Assembly: GCA_015655045.1 (NCBI GenBank)
Contig: JAATFU010000005.1
Location: 248,001 to 312,000 of the forward strand
Length of the DNA: 64,000 bases
Source: Candidatus Saccharimonadota bacterium
GTDB lineage: Bacteria > Patescibacteriota > Saccharimonadia > Saccharimonadales > Saccharimonadaceae
Direction of reading: 5' to 3'
Shown here: piece after piece, positions 58,191 to 64,000 of the stretch
Position numbering within the stretch: the stretch's first letter is position 1
Layout: each line of letters starts with the position of its first letter
Position numbers and translations under genes: made by a program
Notes under the pieces: model-generated
The model's input: the letters and a program-made list of their open reading frames with translations, nothing else
Told to the model about the DNA's origin: nothing
Databases searched by the model: none

Positions 58191-59132
58191 TTAGTTAGTC
58201 AGGGAGGTGTTATATGCTTGGCGCTTAGTTTCGCACTCGTCATATTTCATGCTTTGTTGTGAGACAAGTACATTCTGCCGAGGAACAAGAAGGTTATACG
58301 CCGAGGTGTACCCACTAGCAGTATAACCATCCATTTCATTATTAATGGAAGTAAGTTGAGCTTGAATTGAAGTATACTCCCCCTCGCAGATATCATAGGC
58401 AGATTTCAAGCTGGCCTGTTGGGCGGTGGTTGAGCTTGTAACGTCAGTGGTGGTTGTGGGTGTTGAATCTGAGTTTGATCCAAGGGCAGCTAAAAGTAAC
58501 AGGAGGCTAAGGAGTGTCAGGAGAATAATAAAGACGGCTCGGGCGCGGCGACCCTTCTTTTCAAGGACAAATTGGCGAGGATGACCAGGGCTATCAAGCA
58601 CTCGATGAAGCGTTATATATGGTGTCAGGTATCTATACCAGCCACGAATTAGGAGAATACCGCCCCACAGGACCAAGCCCCAGAGAATAACATAATGACC
58701 GCCATCCGGCGTGACGCTATACCAAACAGCGGTGATGATAGATCCGAGAAATACTAGTCCTAACCCTTGCAGAAATTGAGTACGACCAACTCTTTTGGCT
58801 GACGAGACGAGGGCTTTTTCTTCCATGACAAGGTCAGCTGCCGTAGGACTCTTCGGGGTTGGTGCTTGTGTGTGGGTGGACTGCTGGTTTGCACCCCTAT
58901 GGGAGTCTGCGGCTTTAGCTTCTTCGCCATCTAGATAACTGTTATATGTTTTTCGACTATCTTTATCATGCAGCGTTCGGTAGGCCCTTGTCAGCACGTT
59001 CATTGCTTTGGCAGAACCACCCATGTCGGGATGCAGCTGCTTCGCGAGACGACGATATGCTTTTGTGATGTCTTCGTCGCTCACGCTTCGATTGACCCCA
59101 AGGATATCGTAAAATGTAATATTGGTATGCAT
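58191..59132 (-). CDS. Membrane-anchored J-domain protein
   Basis: 313 residues. The J domain (~6-68) has FYDILGVNRSVSDEDITKAYRRLAKQLHPDMGG with intact HPD. A linker (~70-100) and about three to four hydrophobic helices (~117-215) follow, and then a Thr/Ser-rich, coiled extracytoplasmic C-terminus with two Cys. It would recruit DnaK to the membrane. A TATACT box lies 8 bases before the ATG. Single gene. Confidence 0.87.
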   Translation of the reverse strand: MHTNITFYDILGVNRSVSDEDITKAYRRLAKQLHPDMGGSAKAMNVLTRAYRTLHDKDSRKTYNSYLDGEEAKAADSHRGANQQSTHTQAPTPKSPTAADLVMEEKALVSSAKRVGRTQFLQGLGLVFLGSIITAVWYSVTPDGGHYVILWGLVLWGGILLIRGWYRYLTPYITLHRVLDSPGHPRQFVLEKKGRRARAVFIILLTLLSLLLLLAALGSNSDSTPTTTTDVTSSTTAQQASLKSAYDICEGEYTSIQAQLTSINNEMDGYTASGYTSAYNLLVPRQNVLVSQQSMKYDECETKRQAYNTSLTN

Positions 59133-59180
59133 TTATTAAAAGTATACCTTAAGATGGGCTTAAGTGAGCCCATATTGTTT

Positions 59181-59483
59181 TCATAAATTGTGTAAGTGAT
59201 CGCGTACTTCCACAGGATCAGTAAACCCTCTCGCGGTACCTGCTTGATAGTCGCGGACTGCTTCATCTGTTAAGCGGTCAAGTCGGGCAGCAGCTTTTGG
59301 GCTTAATGGACCCCACTCATCGACATCAAGATCAACTTGGCGACCATCTGCTTCTGCCTTTGCCCAAAAACGGATATACGCTTGAGCCGAATCAAAACCA
59401 AGCGAAGTAGCTCGCTTTTCAAGAGCATCTCGAATTGTTTTTTCCATGGGTACCTGTAATTTAACAATACTCGTTGTAGTCAT
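59181..59483 (-). CDS. Orphan ribbon-helix-helix / DinJ-like antitoxin protein
   Basis: 100 residues. SIVKLQVPMEKTIRDALEKRATSLGFDSAQAYIRFWAKAEADG fits the RelB/DinJ ribbon-helix-helix start, followed by an acidic helical tail. No toxin gene is adjacent; the flanking genes are a J-domain protein and khpB. Possibly an orphan regulator. TACTAT lies 6 bases before the ATG. Confidence 0.7.
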   Translation of the reverse strand: MTTTSIVKLQVPMEKTIRDALEKRATSLGFDSAQAYIRFWAKAEADGRQVDLDVDEWGPLSPKAAARLDRLTDEAVRDYQAGTARGFTDPVEVRDHLHNL

Positions 59484-59531
59484 ACAAATATAGTATCAAA
59501 GTAGTATAATTATGTCAATATATTACACTAT

Positions 59532-59993
59532 TTAACTGCTAGCTTGCGCAATAGTCAGTTTACGATCACGACCTTCACCTTCTGAGAAGGTACGGATGTC
59601 ATCATAGTCACTGGCCACGTGGTGAACAATCCGCCGATCGGCAGCATTGAGATAGGCCACGTATGAGTCACCGGTTTTACGAACTTCTTCAATCCAGACC
59701 CGCGCTTGTTGGGCAACTCGCTCAGCTCGTTGCTTCTTATAATCAGCAATATCAATATTGACACGGCTGAGCTCGGCTTCTTTGTTGCGAAGCACAGTTG
59801 AAACGATGTACTGGAGACTCCGTAGCGTTTCAGCATTGCGGCCAATAAGGAGGCTATTGAGGGCACTCGAGGGGACAGCGAGCTCGATAACATCTTCTTC
59901 GCAACTTGCAACCACGTCGAGGTTGACCCCAAAAAAGGACAGGAGATCCTCTAGGTATTTCTTGGCAAATTGAATTGATTCCGCTTGGTTCAT
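59532..59993 (-). CDS. khpB: KhpB/Jag family RNA-binding protein
   Basis: 153 residues. A KH domain (~20-80, with the GRNAETLRSLQYIVS loop) is followed by a helical linker and R3H-type residues (~85-150, RRIVHHVASDYDDIRTFSEGEGRDRKLTI). It binds RNA and affects cell-wall and division genes in Gram-positives. It overlaps yidC by 4 bases in the conserved rnpA-yidC-khpB order. The Jag-N domain is missing, as in short versions. Confidence 0.9.
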   Translation of the reverse strand: MNQAESIQFAKKYLEDLLSFFGVNLDVVASCEEDVIELAVPSSALNSLLIGRNAETLRSLQYIVSTVLRNKEAELSRVNIDIADYKKQRAERVAQQARVWIEEVRKTGDSYVAYLNAADRRIVHHVASDYDDIRTFSEGEGRDRKLTIAQASS

Positions 59994-60952
59994 GACGTTC
60001 TCTCCTTCTTTGTTTTTAAAGGAGTGTCTTTCGCGACGATACGGGTAATCGTACCCTCACGGGCTACTTTTGCTCGAGCCTTGGCGGTCGCCTTTTTACC
60101 AGGACTCGTTGGTTCTTTCTCTGATAACTTAATCATCTCATCACTATCTTGGCGTAAAATACTGTGTTGTTGAATCACTGCAACTAGGTTTGAAACCATA
60201 TAGTAGAGCGCTAAGGCACCCGGTAGGTTGATCATAATAAAAAACATGAAGAATGGGAGGACTTTCATCATCTTCCCCATCACAATTGCGTTCATTTCAG
60301 CCTGATCGGCTTGTTTGCCATCTGAGGCCTCGGCTAAGATATCACGGAGGCGCTTATCAGATTGAACACGTGGTGTGGTTTGGCGAGACATCAGATACTG
60401 CGTGAGGGCAGCACCTGCGGCGATTAGGAGTAAAAAGCCGTTAATCGCGAGGGGATTCGAGGTAATGGCGTGGTGAGTAAGGTCAATAAAGCCAAATAGC
60501 TTCTCGTGGAAGTTTTCAGGGTGCGCAATAAGTTGCTTAATAGGGGCGATATTCTCTAAGAAGTTATAGGTATACTTCCCTACTTGGTCGCGGTGCAAAG
60601 TAAAGATTTGAATCACTTGGTAGAGTGAAATAAAGATTGGCAATTGAATCAGTAAGATACCAATGGAACGAAACGGACTCACCCCGTGTTCTTTATATAA
60701 CTCCATCATCTGCAGACTTTCGGCCTGTTTATTTCCTTTAGTGGCTTTACGAATTTTGGCCAGTTGTGGCTGGAGTTTACGCATGGCCCGAACTTGGTGA
60801 AGCTGACGCTTGAGAAGTGGCCATAAAGCAAGTCGAACGAGAATCGTAAAGAGAATGAGGGCAATGCCAAAATCACCACCTGGAATCAGGCTATAGAGAC
60901 CGATCAGCAGGTTAAAAATTGGCTGAACAATGACGAGTTCAAAAATATTCAC
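59990..60952 (-). CDS. yidC: Membrane protein insertase YidC/Oxa1
   Basis: About 320 residues. It has the five-helix core without a large periplasmic domain (Gram-positive/Oxa1 type): DFGIALILFTILVRLALWPLLKRQ, SIGILLIQLPIFISLYQVI, a central extracytoplasmic loop, and a final ALALYYMVSNLVAVIQQHSILR. The C-terminus is Lys-rich for ribosome binding. The frame runs to a TTG at 60970; the GTG at 60952 (VNIFELVIVQP) downstream of TTGGAG fits the family start better. Between rnpA and khpB, as expected. Confidence 0.92.
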   Translation of the reverse strand: MNIFELVIVQPIFNLLIGLYSLIPGGDFGIALILFTILVRLALWPLLKRQLHQVRAMRKLQPQLAKIRKATKGNKQAESLQMMELYKEHGVSPFRSIGILLIQLPIFISLYQVIQIFTLHRDQVGKYTYNFLENIAPIKQLIAHPENFHEKLFGFIDLTHHAITSNPLAINGFLLLIAAGAALTQYLMSRQTTPRVQSDKRLRDILAEASDGKQADQAEMNAIVMGKMMKVLPFFMFFIMINLPGALALYYMVSNLVAVIQQHSILRQDSDEMIKLSEKEPTSPGKKATAKARAKVAREGTITRIVAKDTPLKTKKERTS

Positions 60953-60996
60953 GTGGTAAAAAGACTCCAATGATTCACTATTTAGTCTCCATTATA

Positions 60997-61356
60997 TCAG
61001 GAGTGAGAACTTTTATACAGCTTCGCCTGGATGAACAGCTGCTTGAGGCACTCACTCAGCTCGTCATAGGGCATAGTCAGAACCTCGCTTGATGAGACAA
61101 TAATGGCAATGTCTTGAGCTTCACGTAGCTCTGGAAGTTGCAGCCGCACGTATTCATAGATACGACGACGGATCCGGTTACGCGACACCGCGCTCTTAAT
61201 AACTTTTTTACTCACCACAACCGCAATGCGGGCAATTTTACGGTGGGGGTTATCAATCGCTTTAATCGTCATAAGGCGCGAGCGAACTGCTTGGCCATTT
61301 TTATAGACATAGCGTAAGCTACTGTGGCCATGGAATCGGTGTACAAAAGAAATCAT
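60997..61356 (-). CDS. rnpA: Ribonuclease P protein component
   Basis: 119 residues. The RNR motif SRNRIRRRIYEYVR plus KIARIAVVVSKKVIKSAV and DIAIIVSSSEVL are standard. It is the basic partner of RNase P RNA in tRNA 5' processing. TATACT lies exactly 6 bases before the ATG with no ribosome site, so a leaderless message is predicted. Usually rpmH lies directly upstream; here an RloAB-like pair separates them. Confidence 0.94.
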   Translation of the reverse strand: MISFVHRFHGHSSLRYVYKNGQAVRSRLMTIKAIDNPHRKIARIAVVVSKKVIKSAVSRNRIRRRIYEYVRLQLPELREAQDIAIIVSSSEVLTMPYDELSECLKQLFIQAKLYKSSHS

Positions 61357-61388
61357 CTTTTTAGTATAGCGTATACGGAGGCTTGTCT

Positions 61389-62003
61389 TTATCTTCCCAC
61401 TTCAAATTCAAGTAGTCGTAATAAAAGAATGTGTAGGTTTGTATAAGGGGTATTTTTTGGATTATTGATTCGTCGACTATTACGTATAGCAAGTTCAACT
61501 CTTTGGGGGTCGTTATCTAATAGCTTAGATAGCCATACTAAGTTCGTCTTATCGTATCTAGTGTTAATACCTAGCTTGTGTAGCTCTTTGGTAATGAGCG
61601 CTTCGAGGCCTTTGCCCGTCTCGTTTGTCGCAGAAGCAGTAAGATGTTGGAGGAGGAATATTTCAAACCGGGGATCAGAGAAGGCGAGCCGAACACCCTT
61701 CTTTTTAGCGTAAGACTCAAGCACTGCGAGGGTACGTACCATAACATCCCTGTCGCATACCGCCCACACTTCAATATCCTCTGGCGAGATATCCAATTTC
61801 GTTGCCAGTTTATTTCTCTCGATTAGCGCTTTATCAATAAGTCTTTCGTGTTGACCCTTGCCACCAACGACTTCTATAACCACTCTTGAAGAGCTGTTAA
61901 TCCTCCGTTGCCTCATAACTATTTTTAGATATTCAGGCTCAGTTACCCTGCCCTCGCAGCAAATCAAGATGGTAATTGGTTGTATATCACCAGAACCCAC
62001 CAT
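61389..62003 (-). CDS. RloB-like protein
   Basis: 204 residues. ITILICCEGRVTEPEYLKIVMRQ, VEVVGGKGQHERLIDKAL, VWAVCDRDV and AFSDPRFEIFLLQHL match RloB, which has a TOPRIM/OLD-like acidic core (E...DRD). It starts 10 bases after the AAA ATPase gene with AAAGGT in between. RloA-RloB pairs occur in restriction-modification islands and act in anti-phage abortive infection with anticodon-nuclease-like effects suspected for relatives. Confidence 0.88.
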   Translation of the reverse strand: MVGSGDIQPITILICCEGRVTEPEYLKIVMRQRRINSSSRVVIEVVGGKGQHERLIDKALIERNKLATKLDISPEDIEVWAVCDRDVMVRTLAVLESYAKKKGVRLAFSDPRFEIFLLQHLTASATNETGKGLEALITKELHKLGINTRYDKTNLVWLSKLLDNDPQRVELAIRNSRRINNPKNTPYTNLHILLLRLLEFEVGR

Positions 62004-62013
62004 CTCTTCAATT

Positions 62014-63228
62014 CTACCTTTCTATTACCTGAGGCTTCGCTCCATAGAGTCCTTGGCGATACCTCTTTTCAAAAGATTCTCCGAGTCGAACCGACTTATC
62101 ACTGAGTGGAGTAATGATACTCTCTTCAGAGAAATTCTTCTCCACAAAAAAGATGTCCTCGCGGGCCAATAAGGCATCTCTCATAAGTGCTGTGTCGTGA
62201 GTATTAATAATCAGCTGCGCGCCGTGTTTGTTTCTCGAAGACTTGAAAAGTGACACGATAAAGATACAAATGTCTGAGTGGAGATATGCGCCAAATTCAT
62301 CAAGGTACAAGAGTTTACCGTGTGCGAGAGTGTCAACAATTGGCGCGGCCAATTCAAAGAATTTTCTCGTACCACTTGATTCATTCGTTGCCAGGTCAAA
62401 GACCTGCTCACCAACAACTTTTTTATTCTTGTCTCTTATTGTGTGAGTTGTCTTGATCGTGAAGGCATTATTACTATTTTGGGTGAGTGTGCTCTTTGTG
62501 TCCTCGCTCAAGGGTAACTGTTTAACGACATCGAGTGGCAGTGTGATATTCTCAACATTAAACGATCGAATCCAAAGGTCAGCTTCACCAAGTAAGTCGG
62601 TAACTTCCTTCTGCATATCTGGGTGTGCCCGTAGCTGGTCGACTGTCCACTGTATTGTTTCTGATGGGTTACCAGAGAGAACATTGATACCTGTAAGCCA
62701 TTTAAAAAGAAGGTTAGAATATTCGTTATTGTTTTCTCGGGCTTTTGTTATTAAAAGAACCGTTGGGCGAGTATCTGTAAATAATTTCTTACCAAACTTA
62801 TATTTTTCTGCGGTTGCATTCAACCCCCCCAAGGTTCGCTTAAAAATAGTTCGTGGTTTCATTGTATTGCTCGCGAACTCACTTAAGTATTCAGTTTTAA
62901 CTGAATCCGCATCAACAGAAAAGCCATAGATGAAATGCCTACTATCCTGTTTAAACTCAATTTCAAATTCGGATGGCTGCAGCCGACTCTGTGCGTTTAA
63001 CATAAATGGCTCGGTGGGAATCTTAATGAGGTTTGTATTGTTTGAATTAATAATAAACCACTGAATAAATTGAAGGGCCTTTACGATGTTTGACTTCCCG
63101 CTTGCATTCGGCCCATAAAAAGCCGTGATTTTTCGTGTTTCGTGTCGACTGCGAAAGTCTATTTCTTGCATACCATTAAACGAGCGGTAGTTTTTTATCT
63201 TTAAACGAAGGAGTTGTGACGTGTTCAT
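62014..63228 (-). CDS. RloA-like AAA ATPase (OLD/SMC-like)
   Basis: 404 residues. Walker A GPNASGKSNIVKAL (39-52), the signature-like NESSGTRKFFELA, Walker B LLYLDEFGAYLH and switch INTHDTALM match AAA_15/21 ATPases that partner RloB-type nucleases. Its promoter fits TTGACT N17 TAGTAT exactly, 6 bases before the ATG. It is the first gene of a two-gene unit inserted between rnpA and rpmH. Confidence 0.88.
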   Translation of the reverse strand: MNTSQLLRLKIKNYRSFNGMQEIDFRSRHETRKITAFYGPNASGKSNIVKALQFIQWFIINSNNTNLIKIPTEPFMLNAQSRLQPSEFEIEFKQDSRHFIYGFSVDADSVKTEYLSEFASNTMKPRTIFKRTLGGLNATAEKYKFGKKLFTDTRPTVLLITKARENNNEYSNLLFKWLTGINVLSGNPSETIQWTVDQLRAHPDMQKEVTDLLGEADLWIRSFNVENITLPLDVVKQLPLSEDTKSTLTQNSNNAFTIKTTHTIRDKNKKVVGEQVFDLATNESSGTRKFFELAAPIVDTLAHGKLLYLDEFGAYLHSDICIFIVSLFKSSRNKHGAQLIINTHDTALMRDALLAREDIFFVEKNFSEESIITPLSDKSVRLGESFEKRYRQGLYGAKPQVIER

Positions 63229-63234
63229 AAGAGA

Positions 63235-63263
63235 ATACTATCAAATCTATACTTTAAAGTCAA
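63235..63263 (-). promoter_or_regulatory. Promoter of the RloAB operon
   Basis: On the minus strand TTGACT (63263-63258), 17-base spacer, TAGTAT (63240-63235), then 6 bases to the ATG at 63228. The spacing predicts transcription starting at or within a base or two of the start codon. Confidence 0.8.
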
Positions 63264-63425
63264 TATATTGTAGTAAACATACAATAATTATCTTTTCTGG
63301 TAGATATATCTCCATTTTTTACTTTTATTACTACGCTACTGCCCTATGGCAGTAAACTCACTTACTACTATAGAGCGGTGTGTAAGTAACTTCTTTACTT
63401 CCTTAAATTAAGTGTCAGTAGATAT

Positions 63426-63450
63426 AAAAACAACACCTCACTGGGTGTTG
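63426..63450 (-). terminator. rpmH terminator
   Basis: GGTGTTG (63444-63450) pairs with CAACACC (63431-63437), then five T on the minus strand. It makes rpmH monocistronic and separates it from the RloAB unit. Confidence 0.8.
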
Positions 63451-63461
63451 TTTTGTTGGCT

Positions 63462-63599
63462 CTAAGCCGTAATTCTTGAGCGTCCTTTAATACGACGTCG
63501 TTTGATCACCGCGCGGCCGCCTTTGGTAGCAATACGAGCACGAAAGCCGTGCGTACGGGCGCGATGTCGGGTGTGGGGTTGGTAAGTTCGCTTTGGCAT
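63462..63599 (-). CDS. rpmH: 50S ribosomal protein L34
   Basis: 45 residues starting [20 protein letters not shown] and ending in [13 protein letters not shown], the invariant L34 pattern. Located between oriC and rnpA, its usual neighbourhood, but separated from rnpA by a defence operon. Confidence 0.95.
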   Translation of the reverse strand: MPKRTYQPHTRHRARTHGFRARIATKGGRAVIKRRRIKGRSRITA

Positions 63600-63859
63600 A
63601 TCTGGTCTATTCTACCTAAAATAACCCTTATTAGCAAGGCTGAGTTTGAATTTAACGAGTAACTATTATTTAGTATATAAAAGTTATCCTCTTATTTGAG
63701 CGGCTTATCCACATATTAACTGAGGTGGCGTGAGTGTGTGCATAACCAGTACCTCTATACTACTCTCGTGACTTCGTGCTTGTTGTGGTTGTGGAAAACC
63801 CTGTCGGTGCGCTATAGTTAGTGATAGTTAAGTGTTTTATATAAGGGAGTTATATAGCA
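63600..63859. other. Probable oriC region with DnaA boxes
   Basis: AT-rich gap between rpmH and dnaA. It holds a perfect DnaA box TTATCCACA (63705-63713) and two one-mismatch boxes on the opposite strand, TGTGCATAA (63737-63745) and TGTGGAAAA (63790-63798). A TATAGT box (63813-63818) may serve dnaA. The position and box clustering fit a chromosomal replication origin. Confidence 0.7.
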
Positions 63860-64000
63860 ATGGATCACGCCTTGTGGCAGAGTGTACTTGGAGAAATCGA
63901 ATTATCGGTTTCGCATGCCACTTTTACGACGTGGTTTAAAAACACTGAGTTAGTTGATCAGTCTGCAGAGGGCGTCGTTATCTCTGTGCCAAACATCTTT
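63860..64000 (+). CDS. dnaA: Chromosomal replication initiator DnaA (N-terminus only)
   Basis: The ATG at 63860 follows AAGGGAG. The visible 47 codons (MDHALWQSVLGEIELSVSHA... WFKNTELVD... VISVPNIF) match domain I of DnaA (W..VL..IE...S...F.TWF). The gene continues beyond the window. Confidence 0.92.
   Translation, partial: MDHALWQSVLGEIELSVSHATFTTWFKNTELVDQSAEGVVISVPNIF

Noticed and set aside
1-64000. CRISPR array or cas genes
   Set aside because: No regularly spaced direct repeats or Cas proteins were seen.
1-64000. UGA recoding to Gly as in Absconditabacteria and Gracilibacteria
   Set aside because: TGA ends sucC and the zeta-toxin gene, and core proteins read without in-frame TGA.

Overview
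The window is a bacterial chromosome segment around the replication origin. It probably comes from Candidatus Saccharibacteria (TM7) or a close Patescibacteria relative. The right end has the order dnaA (partial) - oriC - rpmH - rnpA - yidC - khpB. Genes are short and tightly packed, often overlapping by 1-4 bases, and many encode small hypothetical or toxin-antitoxin proteins. TGA acts as a normal stop (for example at the sucC end), which argues against the UGA-recoding Absconditabacteria and Gracilibacteria. The taxonomic call is inference from gene content; no search was run.

Layout. 1-5.1 kb: a secreted fibronectin-III protein cut by the window edge, then three gene modules (SDR+MerR, an Asp/Glu racemase, an MFS exporter) stacked in one orientation against a tRNA-Asn gene. 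Copies of the tRNA 3' end separate them. 5-10.9 kb: a flavin reductase, membrane proteins, a beta-lactamase-fold serine hydrolase, a LexA-like HTH protein without protease domain, and an O-antigen-ligase-type protein. 10.9-13.5 kb: a polyprenyl-phosphate sugar transferase and a glycosyltransferase. 13.5-31.2 kb: an accessory zone of toxin-antitoxin loci (VapBC, RHH plus broken PIN, zeta toxin, XRE-Panacea/RelE-like), a CYTH enzyme and a broken CYTH copy, an HTH-phosphoribosyltransferase regulator behind a palindromic operator, a macro-domain protein and many orphans. 31.4-35.4 kb: a VirD4/HerA-like ATPase and a replication-relaxation-like protein, probably remnants of a conjugative element. 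35.4-52.8 kb: a large surface-polysaccharide locus with GDP-mannose supply, GDP-D-rhamnose synthesis (gmd, rmd), an ABC exporter (Wzm/Wzt type), several glycosyltransferases, lipid-linked mannose transfer, an acyltransferase and a secreted bulb-type (mannose-binding) lectin. 52.9-58.2 kb: succinyl-CoA ligase subunits, a GT2/GtrA pair, an NYN-domain protein and a GT4. 58.2-64 kb: a membrane J-domain protein, an orphan RHH protein, the khpB-yidC-rnpA operon, an RloA/RloB-type defence pair between rnpA and rpmH, rpmH, oriC and the start of dnaA.

How it fits together. PMM and ManC make GDP-mannose and Gmd plus Rmd convert it to GDP-D-rhamnose. GT4 enzymes and the ABC exporter would build and export the chain. 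A DPM1-like enzyme plus a GT-C-like membrane protein would transfer mannose outside the membrane, and the secreted lectin could bind the product or a host glycan. Across the window many start codons lie only 6-7 bases after a good -10 box, so leaderless transcription looks common. A minority of genes use long leaders with strong Shine-Dalgarno sites.
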